Shown: one piece after another, positions 44,235 through 53,278 of the stretch | Layout of the letters: each line of letters opens with the position of its first letter | Position numbering within the stretch: the first letter of the stretch is position 1 | From: Deltaproteobacteria bacterium | Lineage (GTDB): Bacteria; Desulfobacterota; Binatia; Binatales; Binataceae | Length of the DNA stretch: 64,000 bases | Assembly (NCBI GenBank): GCA_021831785.1 | Contig: JAKBMB010000020.1 | Location: 1 to 64,000 of the forward strand | Direction of reading: 5' to 3' | The notes under the pieces: generated by a model | Databases searched by the model: none | Told to the model about the DNA's origin: nothing | Seen by the model: the letters and a program-made list of their open reading frames with translations, nothing else | Made by a program: the position numbers and the translations under genes

Positions 44235-45425
44235 ATGAATCGCATGCGGGCGGCCTACCTACTGACGGCGCTGCTTTTGACAGCCGGGCCTGTCATGGGC
44301 TGGGCGCAGCAGGGCGGCTATCAAAACTATCCCAATTTTCCTCCGCCGGCCGGCCAAGGCGGCGCGAATCCGCCGTCGGGCACGTTGGAAATCCCTGCCC
44401 GCCAGGGAAATTATCCTCCGTCAACCGCCGTGATACCGCCCCAGTCTCCGCAGCAAGGCTCGACCGACGTGATTCCGCCCCAGGCGCCGCAGGGGACTAG
44501 CGAGCTGCAGATTCCGGCGCGCGAGCTTAGGCGCCAGCCCGGTTACGCGCAGGTTACAGTGACGGTCATGAACCAGGACGGTGGGTATGTCAGCGGACTG
44601 CAGAAGCAGGATTTCACGGTGTACGAAGACGGCATACAGCGTCCGGTAGAGTTTTTCCGCCGCGATCTTAACGTGCCGGTGTCAATCGGCATCCTCGTGG
44701 ACACCTCCGGAAGCATGGAACCTAAGCTAGCCCAGGCGCGTCTGGCGATTAGCCAGTTTTTGCGCGATTTAAATCCGCAGGATGACGTCTTCCTTTTTGC
44801 TTTCTCAAACCGTCCCTTCCTGTTACAGCCGTTCACCACTGACCATGCGCTGGTGATGTCGCGGTTGTCGCTGCTGCGTGCCTTCGGCCGCACCGCTCTA
44901 TATGACGTCATCCTCGACGGCTTGCTGATGGTCGAGCGCGGCCGACACGAAAAGAAAGCTCTGTTGGTCCTTACCGACGGAATGGACAACGCGAGCATGT
45001 ACTCGCTGAGCCAGGTGGTCTCGCAGGCAAGACGCCTGGGCGTTTTGATCTACTCGATCGGCATCGGTAACCCTAACATCGGAGGTTCATCGCCCTGGGC
45101 GTCGTTTTTGGGTCCGCTCGGCTTCGTCGGCGCTCTAGACTACGACCGCGTGGACGCAGCGACGCTGGAGGCCCTGTCGCGCGAGACCGGCGCGCGCACG
45201 TTCATTATCCGCGCCGTAGGCGACGGCGCTCAGTTGCGCTTAGCGACGCAAACTATTAGCACGGAGTTGCGCCAGCAGTATACGGTCGGTTTTCTGTCGC
45301 CGGACCCCAGCCGCGGCGGCTACCGGCGGCTTCGCGTGGAAGTGAACGATCATCCCGGCGTCAGGGTGCGCGTTCGCGAGGGCGTGACGGTCGGCGCCAG
45401 CGGACCGACTTATCCCCCGTCCTGA
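44235..45425 (+). CDS. von Willebrand factor A domain protein (secreted)
   Basis: A 396-residue exported protein. A signal peptide ends at about residue 25 (LLTAGPVMGWAQ). Residues 26-110 are a Pro/Gln/Gly-rich linker with repeated IPPQ/IPAR motifs. A beta-rich segment follows (VTVTVMNQDGGYVSGLQKQDFTVYEDG), then the VWA domain with the MIDAS motif DTSGSM, a conserved TALYDV and VLTDGMDN. This layout matches the VWFA-related domain family common in Acidobacteria-like bacteria. ATG 44235 is preferred for its AAGG site and clean signal peptide over GTG 44196. Confidence 0.9.
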   Translation: MNRMRAAYLLTALLLTAGPVMGWAQQGGYQNYPNFPPPAGQGGANPPSGTLEIPARQGNYPPSTAVIPPQSPQQGSTDVIPPQAPQGTSELQIPARELRRQPGYAQVTVTVMNQDGGYVSGLQKQDFTVYEDGIQRPVEFFRRDLNVPVSIGILVDTSGSMEPKLAQARLAISQFLRDLNPQDDVFLFAFSNRPFLLQPFTTDHALVMSRLSLLRAFGRTALYDVILDGLLMVERGRHEKKALLVLTDGMDNASMYSLSQVVSQARRLGVLIYSIGIGNPNIGGSSPWASFLGPLGFVGALDYDRVDAATLEALSRETGARTFIIRAVGDGAQLRLATQTISTELRQQYTVGFLSPDPSRGGYRRLRVEVNDHPGVRVRVREGVTVGASGPTYPPS

Positions 45426-45741
45426 AGCTCAACCCCATCTGCCCGAGATCACGTTCCGTTTCCCGAAACTCGGCGTCAGAACTTGTCAATTTTTGGCAAG
45501 CTGTCGCATGCCGCCGTAGCCTGCGCCCGATAGGTCCCTAGCGGGGCGACCCGCCGTGCCCGCCCCACTGCGCAAAAATTCACCAGCTCTCAGGTGATGA
45601 CCGGGAGTTGGAGGAAAGGGACGTATTCGAGGCCCTCATCGCACCGGCGCGCGGACGGAGTAGGGGATCCGTACCTAATGCCTTCGCGAGCCCTGGTACC
45701 TGGCGCGCGGACGGCCTACTGATACGCCCCCTCTATTCGGT
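45426..45741. other. Intergenic region with a dispersed-repeat fragment
   Basis: 316 bases. At 45481-45569 is a segment (CTTGTCAATTTTTGGCAAGC... and GGGGCGACCCGCCGTGCCCGC) that recurs in part at 49466-49508 and 49710-49737. The rest has no feature I can name. Confidence 0.5.
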
Positions 45742-45960
45742 TTAAGTCTTCCGCTTAGTCCAGCGCTCGATCTCGTCCCGATCAAAACGCCAGTCGCCGT
45801 TTATCCTGAAACCCGGAATTCTATGATGGCGCAAGAGCCTATAAATTGTGCTCCGATGCACGCGCAGATGGTCCGCCAACTCGCGCACGGTAAGTAATTG
45901 CCGGCGCGATCCTTGGAGGCCTGCGCCCGTTCGCGTGCTACGAATGTCGCCGGTAACCAT
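45742..45960 (-). CDS. Excisionase-family (helix-turn-helix) DNA-binding protein
   Basis: A 72-residue protein. The MerR-like HTH of the excisionase type is plain: LLTVRELADHLRVHRSTIYRLLRHHRIPGFRINGDWRFDRDEIERWTK. Such proteins regulate excision of integrated elements or act as small repressors. There is no adjacent integrase. The gene stands alone between the VWA gene and a large membrane protein gene, near other mobile sequence. Confidence 0.88.
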   Translation of the reverse strand: MVTGDIRSTRTGAGLQGSRRQLLTVRELADHLRVHRSTIYRLLRHHRIPGFRINGDWRFDRDEIERWTKRKT

Positions 45961-46266
45961 CACTGCTTATGGTCCTGCTCGGCGTCCCTTGAGAGCAATC
46001 AGCTCGACTGGCGGCCTAGAACTTCCACTCTCCCAATAGACTTAGTTTACACTGCTTCTATTTAGCTTTCATCAACCCTTAAGTGGCGCGCGTAGCTTTT
46101 GGCGGCCAATGCCGGGTAATATGACCACTCGGCGTCGCAGCAGCAGGTTTATTTTTCCTGAGCCACCGAGCGCGTTCCTCGGGCGCGGCAAATTCAACTC
46201 GTCGCGTGTCGCCAAGCAAGCCGCAGCTTAAAAGCGGCTGGCGGTCGCGGACCCACCCCCGGGGCG
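45961..46266. other. Intergenic region, no gene seen
   Basis: 306 bases. It contains an AT-richer patch at about 46030-46080 likely to be promoter for the excisionase-like gene (minus strand). Nothing else is recognised. Confidence 0.35.
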
Positions 46267-47925
46267 TCAGTCATTACGCAGCAGCCCGGAAAGGCCGGCG
46301 AAGAGCAGCGGCGTGATCGTCCATCCGGCTAGAATGTGCACCCATAGGTACCAGCGCAGAAGTTTTCCCGGGACGGTGCCGAGTCCGCCACGCCGGCTGA
46401 ATAGGTGGGGGCCATGCGCAGCGCTGTGGCGCGGGTTGGGCCGCCAGTATGCGCCCTGATGCAGATCGACCACGGGCAGGAAATTCTCGAGCGAATAGAT
46501 AAAGCTACTGAACGGAGGATAATGCGCCGGCGCTTCGCCGGTGGCATTAAAGGATTCGTAGGCCCTCGCCTCGGTCGGCGCGATCAACCGCGCGCGATAG
46601 CCCAGGTCAAAAAGGATCGTCCCCAACGCGACGAAGAGCAAAATCCACCAGAGCGCGCGCAGCGGACGATAGCCGTAGCCAATCGTCACCCACAGCGCGA
46701 ACTTCCAGGCCCGCTCGACAACACCTAGATTGCCATAGCGCGAAAGCGCGCCTTCCCGTGAGATCTCAACCTCGCTGGCGCCGGCGTCCAGCCCGCTGTT
46801 GCGCATCACCCAAGCTAGGCGACGGTAAGGCTGAGGCTGCGTCCACAATGACTTCGGCTGGAGGCGAAGCCATTCCAAACGGCTTGTTGCGTCGGTGGGA
46901 CCACCGGTAAAGTCATCGTAAACTAAGCCCACCAGAAAGAGGTTGCCCATCGAGGGCCAACTCGATCTGTCGTCCCACAACGAACCGACGCGGGCGTTGC
47001 CGAGATTGAGTTCCGTATGAGGGCCAAGCTTCATCTTGACCCAGTAAAGGGTGCCACCGATCACCGCGCGCTCGGCGGTGAGCCCGTTTTCCTGCTCCCC
47101 GGTGAAGTGGGCATCGTTGAAACTCAACGAGCGGCTGACGTTGGCGAGGCGGAAATCCAGGAGACCTGCGGTTTGGAAGCCCTCCTGAAAAAGCGCGTCG
47201 CCCTTGACCTTCGTCTCCACCGCCGAAAGCGGCTCGTCGCCGACCAGCTGCGCGCCGCGGAAATCCAGGTCGCCGTCGATTTCCGCGCGGAACAAACTCA
47301 CTGGCCCATAGCGCCCGTAGCGCAGCGCCAGGTCGCCGCGCACCACGGCTTGGTCGGCGTTGATTGGGCCGCTCCAACTATCGCGCAGAACAAGGGCCGC
47401 GACGTGGGCGTAAGAAAGGTCCAAGCCTTCGGGGACGAAAGACCGCACTATCGTAAGCGGAAGTTCGGTAGTCGCGTAGGAAAGGTCGATCGTGTGCGCG
47501 ATGCGCGCGCCGGCGATGCCTACTCCGCTCGGATGAACCAGCCGGGAGGCCTCCGCGTCGCCAAGCAGCCAGCATACGATCTCCTCTCTGATCGCGCGGT
47601 CGCTGCCCCAAGCCTCAGCCTTAGAAACGTCATTCGAGGGGTCGTTCGGGTCAGAGCTGGGTCCGCTCCAGGCCAGGGTGCGGTAAGGCGCGCTGCGCAC
47701 TAGGCGCAACTCCGCGGCGCTCAGCGGGCCGAAGCTCGCCCGCGCCTTGCGCTCCAGTATGCCGGCGTTGCGCGCCTGCGGGTCATCACTTCCCGGTTTG
47801 TCGCCGGCCGTCAGCGCGCCGCTCGCCGCTTGCGTATCACCCGCGGTCGCTGGTAATAAGGGCAACACTTCCATCACTAGGGCGCCGAGCAGCAGCGGGA
47901 CAAGCGCAGTTGAGCGCGCCGTCAT
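46267..47925 (-). CDS. Large exported membrane protein, pentapeptide-repeat-like
   Basis: A 552-residue protein. An N-terminal signal (MTARSTALVPLLLGALVMEV) is followed by about 330 residues with repeated short segments (DLSYATTELPL, LDLSYAHVAAL, LDFRGAQLVGD, LDFRLANVS) reminiscent of a pentapeptide-repeat right-handed beta-helix. The C-terminal 150 residues hold two membrane helices, one before an VTIGYGYRPL motif and one near the end (LRWYLWVHILAGWTITPLLFAGL). Relatives with this layout are annotated as pentapeptide-repeat or membrane-associated oxidoreductase proteins; no activity is established. ATG 47925 has a GGAAAG site. Confidence 0.78.
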   Translation of the reverse strand: MTARSTALVPLLLGALVMEVLPLLPATAGDTQAASGALTAGDKPGSDDPQARNAGILERKARASFGPLSAAELRLVRSAPYRTLAWSGPSSDPNDPSNDVSKAEAWGSDRAIREEIVCWLLGDAEASRLVHPSGVGIAGARIAHTIDLSYATTELPLTIVRSFVPEGLDLSYAHVAALVLRDSWSGPINADQAVVRGDLALRYGRYGPVSLFRAEIDGDLDFRGAQLVGDEPLSAVETKVKGDALFQEGFQTAGLLDFRLANVSRSLSFNDAHFTGEQENGLTAERAVIGGTLYWVKMKLGPHTELNLGNARVGSLWDDRSSWPSMGNLFLVGLVYDDFTGGPTDATSRLEWLRLQPKSLWTQPQPYRRLAWVMRNSGLDAGASEVEISREGALSRYGNLGVVERAWKFALWVTIGYGYRPLRALWWILLFVALGTILFDLGYRARLIAPTEARAYESFNATGEAPAHYPPFSSFIYSLENFLPVVDLHQGAYWRPNPRHSAAHGPHLFSRRGGLGTVPGKLLRWYLWVHILAGWTITPLLFAGLSGLLRND

Positions 47926-48474
47926 CGGCTTTCCGGTTCCTTGTCCTTTCGTCGGATGCGCGGCGAGGGAGAGCAGGGGCATGGCGGGGAGCCCAGGTTT
48001 TCCGGATCAGCGCAGAGAGCATCCGGAGTCGCGACAGCGTCGAGAAGCATGCCTGCGTGTCGCGACGGCTGTGTCCGCGCGCCTTGGCGGGCAGGGATTG
48101 CAGACCGCGCCCCGGAGTTTGTCGCCGGCCGTAGCAACCAATAGCCCGTAGCGTAAAATCGGAGAATTCCGGCCCGCGCCCGCACGTCTTCTTTTATCAT
48201 TATTATCATTGCTCTGCGGCGCCGGTCCGTAAGCGCCGTATCCTCGGCCAACTCTGCGCCACCAATCGGGCTTAGCCCGAACATCGACCGGTGCCGTCGG
48301 GCGAGGGCACCGGCAAAGCCGCTTTCATATTCTCCCGGTGATGCCGCGCTAGCGCCTCGCTTTCGTCGGCACCCTGTTCCCGCTTGCCCAAGCCCGCGGA
48401 CCGCGCCCATCCATCGTCGTTTCTTTCGAAACCGATCGGCCCGGCTCCGCCGCCGTCGTCATCTAACCCGCGAC
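47926..48474. other. Intergenic region upstream of the IS630 element, no gene seen
   Basis: 549 bases between the exported membrane protein gene and the insertion sequence. Several minus-strand frames are open but none is convincing. A short AT-rich tract (TTTTATCATTATTATCATTGC) at 48192-48213 is a likely promoter area for the minus-strand gene. It lies about 270 bases upstream of that gene. Confidence 0.35.
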
Positions 48475-49335
48475 TAGTGCTCCGACTCATGCATAAGGCT
48501 TCATGAGTAGTGGAAGACACGGCGTGCGCCGGCGGTGGAGAAGCGCCAATCGATGCCGCGGCGGCTGCGATTGGCGCGGGCGTTCCAAGCGCGGGTGCGG
48601 CGGCTCAATTCGGCGAAAGTAGAGACCCGATCGCGTGCGAGGTACTCGCGCGACCACAAGCTCGCTTCCGGTTGCGCGGGATTGAGCCAACTGCCATGGT
48701 TGGGCGTGTAGTGCGCCGTGAACCGGCGCCACAGCGTGTGACCCTGCGCGGGACCGAAGGCGCCGGCAAGCGGCTTCTCGCAATGAGTGTTGAGGTTGTC
48801 CATCAGCAGATGGATGGTCTTGGCGGCGGGGTGAGCATCAGCGATCCGTTGGAGCGCGGCGGCGAACTGAGGCCCCTTGCGGTTGACGGTGGCGTGAGTC
48901 TGATGACGGCCCGCCTTGGGTTCGATGATGCAGAAGACGTTGGCCGTCCCGCAACGCAGGTATTCGTAGTCGCAGCGCGCGCACCTGGCCGGCGCCATGA
49001 GCCGGCCCGGCCGCGCCGCGTCCAACAACTGCACCGGCCGCTCGTCCAGCGCCACCACCGGCGCGCGTTCATCGGCCGGCCGGCTCAGGACTTCCAGCAC
49101 CTCCTCCATGCGCGCGACGTACTCCGCGTCGAGCTGCTGCGAATCCGCCGCCAGGCGCGACTACTCAATCGCTGCCGGCCCTGGCGCCTGTCCTTCAGCG
49201 CGCGGCGGTCCGCCGCCCGCAACCGCAACCCCGGAAACCTCTGCCGCCGCCCACCTCGCCTCATGCATAGCGTTTCATCAAATCCTCGGACATAAAGCAA
49301 GCTGCCAAATCACTGCGCTTAGGTCGAAGCACTAG
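48475..49335. mobile_element. IS630-family insertion sequence, decayed
   Basis: The ends, read inward from both sides, begin CTAGTGCT(C/T)CGAC and stop at matching CTAG tetranucleotides (48475-48478 and 49332-49335), giving the TA target duplication of IS630-type elements. The 861-base element carries one minus-strand transposase frame that lacks its N-terminal DNA-binding part, so it is non-autonomous. Its ends match those of the MITE copies in this window. Confidence 0.8.
48501..49145 (-). pseudogene. IS630-family transposase, truncated and catalytically altered
   Basis: The frame encodes the DDE half: LDAEYVARMEEVLEVLSRPADE, ALDERPVQLLDA with the first Asp, HLLMDNLNTH with the second Asp, and the segment HYTPNHGSWLNPAQPEASLWSREYL. 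In active enzymes the position after NPx is the catalytic Glu; here it is Gln (codon CAA). Upstream, a helix-turn-helix start (LRLRAADRRALKDRRQ) is visible in another frame (49085-49300), but about 100 residues between it and the DDE part are missing. It is a pseudogene. Confidence 0.88.
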
Positions 49336-49505
49336 AGTCTATCTCCTAAACGCTTTTGCTTTCTGCGTCATGTTGAACGACGTGAAGCATCTACGCGAAG
49401 CGCTTTGCCTGGCAGCAGCGTGGCGAACCAAATCGCTGCGCGCAGATTCTTCGCTGCGCTCAGAGCCTGTGAATTTTTGGTAAGCTGCCGCATCTCGCCG
49501 TAGGC
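49336..49505. other. Non-coding repeat-rich stretch
   Basis: It contains GATTCTTCGCTGCGCTCAGA (49445-49464) and the AATTTTTGGTAAGCTGCCGC repeat segment (49472-49491) shared with 45481-45569. No gene is present. Confidence 0.45.
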
Positions 49506-49708
49506 TGCACCCTCACCCCAACCCTCTGCCGCAAAACGATGCGGGCGAGGGAGCACAAGGGGCGCCCATCCTATCACCTCTCCCGCGCTCGCGGCGCAAG
49601 TCCGCGCGCGCAAGCCGGGAGAGCTCGGAGCGCGAATTACGAAGCGTAATTCGCGCTCCGGGTGAGGGGGTGCAGCGCTAAAGGCGTTAGACATGGGCCG
49701 AAGCAGTA
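49506..49708. mobile_element. MITE-like element, copy 3 (inverted, degraded)
   Basis: The reverse complement begins TACTGCTTCGGCCCATG and goes through the same internal blocks as copies 1 and 2 (ACGCCTTTAGCGCTGCACCC, GAGCGCGAATTAC, GGGAGAGGTGATAGGATGGG). The far terminus is lost and the sequence runs into another repeat. It carries more mismatches than the other copies, so it is older. Confidence 0.75.
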
Positions 49709-49876
49709 GTAGGGCGGGCACGGCGGCCCGCCCCACTTAAATGAGTCACAGGCTCTTCGACATGGCTCGCTTCGCTCGCCGGCTCAGGATGACGGAGGCG
49801 GTGGTGCTGGCGGCTGCTGCAGCGATCCGCGCCTTAGCCCCGAATTGTTCAACGCACTTTAAACTCGCCACCCTAG

Positions 49877-51364
49877 TGCTACTGTGTCATAAAGTTGCGG
49901 CTCGCGCTATTCCTGTGAGATACTTCGGGCATGGGGCGAGAGCGAGCGGCGGGGGCGGAGCGGTTTGAGAAGTATCTAGGGCGGTTAAGCCAGGTGATCG
50001 GACATGCCGATCGGCGCGCGCCACTGCGGGCCTACATCACCGGGCTGTTGCTGGCCGGTGAGCGCAAAAGCGTTGAACCGATGGCCGCCAAGCTAGATCC
50101 GAAGCACGTCAGCATGCGTCATCAGTCGATGCACCATTTCGTCGCCAACGCGCGGTGGGACGAGAAAGCGCTGATTGCGGGCGCACGCGACTATGCGTTG
50201 CAGCAGCTCGAGCGCCATGGGCCGGTGGCGGCGTGGGTGGTAGACGACACCGCGTTTCCAAAGAAGGGCCGGCACTCGGTGGCAGTAGCGCGGCAGTACT
50301 GTGGGGTAGTGGGAAAAGAAGACCATTGCCAAGTAGTCGTGAGCGTGTCGCTGGTCAACGCCAGCATGAGCGTGCCCTGCACTTATCGACTGTATCTGCC
50401 CGCGGTGTGGGCCGCTGATCGCGCGCGGCGGCGTGCCGCAGGAGTTCCCGAGGAGCTTGGGTTTGAAGAAAAATGGCGGCTTGCGCTGGCCCAGATCGAC
50501 CAGATGTTAGCAGACGATTTGCCGCAGGCGCCGGTAGTAGCGGATGCCGGTTACGGTTCCAACACCGAATTCCGCGAGGGCCTCACCACGCGCGGTTCGG
50601 CATACGCGGTTGGCATCATGCGCGACACCACGGTGTGGCCGCCAGGACAGGGTCCACTCACCCCATCGCCAAGTGGCGGCCGCGGCCGGCCCGCCACGCG
50701 TTTGCGCCGCGCTCCTGCTCATCAGCCGGTTGCGGTCCGCGCCTTGGCGCGACAGCTGGACCGCGCCAATTGGCAACTGGTGCGCTGGCGCGAGGGAACC
50801 AAAGGGGTGATGCAATCGCGTTTCGCACTGACCAGTGTGCGCCCGGCCCATCGCGACCATCTGCGGGTTGAACCCCGCCCGCCGGAACTGCTCTTGATTG
50901 AATGGCCGCTGGGGGAGAGAGAACCCGCGCGCTACTGGCTTTCCACGTTACCAGCCGGCACCGATATGGCTGAGCTGGTGCGCTTGGCAAAAGTCCGCTG
51001 GCGCATCGAACGCGACTACCAGGAACTCAAGGATGAAATCGGGCTGGATCATTATGAAGGTCGCAACTGGCGCGGGCTTCATCACCATGGAGCCTTGTGT
51101 ATCGCGGCCTACGCCTTTCTTGCCGCCGAGCGCGCTCGGCTTTCCCCCCCAGCGCCTGTTGCCTTCCTCCGTCCCGCTCGCGTACCCGCGGGTTTCCGTC
51201 CGCGCGGAGCCGCCGGTGCGTCCTGAGCGTCACAATCCAAGCTCGATTGCGAGCCTCCGCCTCTGCCACGCGCGCGTGCTTACCGCTGCTCTGCCTGCCT
51301 GCGCCGCAGCCGCGGCAGGCAGGCCTGCCCCTGGTGCGGAGCTTAACTTTATGACACAGTAGTA
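49877..51364. mobile_element. IS701-family insertion sequence, apparently intact
   Basis: The element is 1488 bases. Its ends, TGCTACTGTGTCATAAAG on the left and the complement of TACTACTGTGTCATAAAG on the right, are inverted repeats of about 18 bases with one mismatch. They are flanked by CTAG on both sides (49873-49876 and 51365-51368), the YTAR-type 4-base duplication of IS701 elements. One transposase gene fills it. The right CTAG is also the left end of MITE copy 2. Confidence 0.88.
49931..51226 (+). CDS. IS701-family transposase
   Basis: A 431-residue DDE transposase. Family segments are EPMAAKLDP, MHHFVANARWDE, AWVVDDTAFPKKGRHSVAVARQYCGVVGK (with DDT), VPCTYRLYLP, VVADAGYGSNTEFREGL (second Asp), and KVRWRIERDYQELKDEIGLDHYEGRNWRGLHHHGAL (catalytic Glu). 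The frame is open across the whole element and the catalytic triad is present, so it may be active. The last 25 residues (Pro/Ala/Arg-rich) are variable. Confidence 0.95.
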   Translation: MGRERAAGAERFEKYLGRLSQVIGHADRRAPLRAYITGLLLAGERKSVEPMAAKLDPKHVSMRHQSMHHFVANARWDEKALIAGARDYALQQLERHGPVAAWVVDDTAFPKKGRHSVAVARQYCGVVGKEDHCQVVVSVSLVNASMSVPCTYRLYLPAVWAADRARRRAAGVPEELGFEEKWRLALAQIDQMLADDLPQAPVVADAGYGSNTEFREGLTTRGSAYAVGIMRDTTVWPPGQGPLTPSPSGGRGRPATRLRRAPAHQPVAVRALARQLDRANWQLVRWREGTKGVMQSRFALTSVRPAHRDHLRVEPRPPELLLIEWPLGEREPARYWLSTLPAGTDMAELVRLAKVRWRIERDYQELKDEIGLDHYEGRNWRGLHHHGALCIAAYAFLAAERARLSPPAPVAFLRPARVPAGFRPRGAAGAS

Positions 51365-51598
51365 CTAGTGCTTCGACCCATACGTTACACCTTTAGCGCT
51401 GCACCCCCTCACCCGGAGCGCGAATTACTTCGTGATTCGCGCTCCGGCCTCTCCCGCGCGCGCGGCCTTCCGCCGCGCGCGCGGGAGATGGTGATAGGAG
51501 GGGCGCCCTTTGTGTCCCCTCGCCCGCATTATTTTGCGGGAGAGGGTCAGGGTGAGGGTGCAGAATTCCGCATCGATACGCATGGGTCGAAGTGCTAG
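51365..51598. mobile_element. MITE-like element, copy 2
   Basis: A 234-base element nearly identical to copy 1, with the same CTAG-bounded inverted ends and the same internal GC-rich blocks. Differences include a shorter variable hairpin (CGCGCGCGGCCTTCCGCCGC). Its left CTAG is shared with the right flank of the IS701 element. No reading frame is carried. Confidence 0.85.
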
Positions 51599-51643
51599 CA
51601 GCGCGGCAAATGGTTTGCCGCGCGTAGGTTTCGTCGCCAAGCC

Positions 51644-53278
51644 TCAGGCGGCACCGAGGTCGATGACGACGCCCTCGTCGGCGCCAAGGACAAGCCTCGC
51701 GTCCAAGCTCTGCGGGAGTCGGTCCGGTTCGGTGCTCAGAAGAAGCGTTCCGGCGGGGGATTCGGTTTGGCGCGGCTCATGCGCGAAGTTGAGCATCACC
51801 AGCAGGCGGCGGCCGGCGCCCTCGCGGTAAAATGCTAAGCAGTCTTGTGGAATGCCGTCGAAGCTGCGATAGACTCCTTCGCGCAAGGTCGGGGTTTCGC
51901 GGCGAAGCCGAATCAGCCGCCGATATAACGCAAGCAGCGAGCGCCCGTCGCGCGCCTGCGCGGCGACGTTGGTCCGCAGGTAATCGCCGCAGGGCAGCCA
52001 TGGACCGGCGGGTGACGCCGTGAAGCCGCCCTGCAGCGCCGACGACCACTGCATCGGCGTGCGACATCCGTCGCGCCCCATCGGGTCACGGCGGCGCGCC
52101 GGCGGGATGTCCACTTGACGCATCCCGATTTCCTCGCCGTAGTAGATAAACGGAGTGCCGCGCAGGGTCATTAGCATCATAGCCGCCACCCGCGCGCGCC
52201 CCTCGGTTGCGTTGTCGCTCTCGTAGCGGCTGATATGGCGCATAAAGTCGTGGTTCGAAAGCGTCCACGTTGGCCATGCGCCCGCCGCGCAAAGCTCGTC
52301 GTTGTCCCGTACCGCAGCCCCGAAAGCACCGGCCGAGTAAGGTGACTTGAAGAAGCGGAAATTGAACGCCAGATTGAGCTCATCCGGCCTTAGATACTGC
52401 GCTAGCAGGGGCTGCTCGCGCGGCCAGACCTCTCCCACCATCATGCGGTCGCCGTAGCCGTTCAACACGCGGCGAAAACCGCGAAGCAGTTGGTGTACCT
52501 CGGGTTGATCGTGGCAATAAAAATTGACGCGCACGCCGCCCGCATCACTCCGAGAAGCCCCAGCGCGATCGCTCGCGGCGGGATTATCTCTAAGCTCGGC
52601 GTCCTTGCTCAGACGCGACACGGCGTCGACACGAAAACCGTCGGCGCCCCGTTCCAACCAAAACCGCATCACCCCATGCATCGCCTCGGCCACTTCGGCG
52701 CGGCGATAGTTGAGATCCGGCTGCTCGGGAAGAAACGAATGCATGTACCATTCGTCGGTGAAAGGATCGTAGGTCCACGCTGGGCCCGCGAATGCGCTAA
52801 CCCAGTTGTTCGGCGGGCCGTTTCCCTTTCCGGGCGCCCAAATATACCATCTGCGCTTGGAGTTCCGTCTCGAACCGCGCGACCGACGAAACCACGGATG
52901 GCGGTCGGAGGTGTGATTGGGCACGAGGTCCAGGATCACGCGGATATGGCGCCGGTGAGCTTCGGCGATTAAGCGGTCGAAGCTTTTAAGATCTCCCAAA
53001 TCGGGATCGATCGCGCAATAGTCGCTGATATCGTATCCCCAGTCTCGATGGGGCGACGGATGAATTGGACACAGCCAGATGGCGTCGATGCCGAGGGAAT
53101 CGGCAGTCCCGTCGTTGAGGTAATCAAGCATCGTGGTGACGCCGTCGAGGTCGCCGATGCCGTCGCCGTTTGAATCGCGAAAGCTGCGCGGGTAGATCTG
53201 GTAGAAGACCGCGTCGTGCCACCAGCGGCGAGGTATGGGATGACGCGACTGGGGCGCGGTTTGCGCGCTTATAATCAC
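51644..53278 (-). CDS. GH13 alpha-glucosidase/oligo-1,6-glucosidase-like enzyme
   Basis: A 544-residue glycoside hydrolase family 13 enzyme. The four conserved regions are present: DLVPNHTSDRHPWF, GFRVDAV (catalytic Asp), VGEVWP (catalytic Glu) and LSNHDFMR. The start WWHDAVFYQIYPRSFRDSNGDGIGDLDG is typical of the oligo-glucosidase/trehalose-6-phosphate hydrolase subgroup, which acts on short alpha-glucans. No signal peptide, so cytoplasmic. It is divergent from glgB 250 bases upstream, in an alpha-glucan locus. GTG start. Confidence 0.92.
   Translation of the reverse strand: MIISAQTAPQSRHPIPRRWWHDAVFYQIYPRSFRDSNGDGIGDLDGVTTMLDYLNDGTADSLGIDAIWLCPIHPSPHRDWGYDISDYCAIDPDLGDLKSFDRLIAEAHRRHIRVILDLVPNHTSDRHPWFRRSRGSRRNSKRRWYIWAPGKGNGPPNNWVSAFAGPAWTYDPFTDEWYMHSFLPEQPDLNYRRAEVAEAMHGVMRFWLERGADGFRVDAVSRLSKDAELRDNPAASDRAGASRSDAGGVRVNFYCHDQPEVHQLLRGFRRVLNGYGDRMMVGEVWPREQPLLAQYLRPDELNLAFNFRFFKSPYSAGAFGAAVRDNDELCAAGAWPTWTLSNHDFMRHISRYESDNATEGRARVAAMMLMTLRGTPFIYYGEEIGMRQVDIPPARRRDPMGRDGCRTPMQWSSALQGGFTASPAGPWLPCGDYLRTNVAAQARDGRSLLALYRRLIRLRRETPTLREGVYRSFDGIPQDCLAFYREGAGRRLLVMLNFAHEPRQTESPAGTLLLSTEPDRLPQSLDARLVLGADEGVVIDLGAA

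Noticed and set aside
48510-49295. A 261-residue plus-strand frame over the IS630 element
   Set aside because: It is antisense to the transposase frame, which carries the DDE-type motifs.
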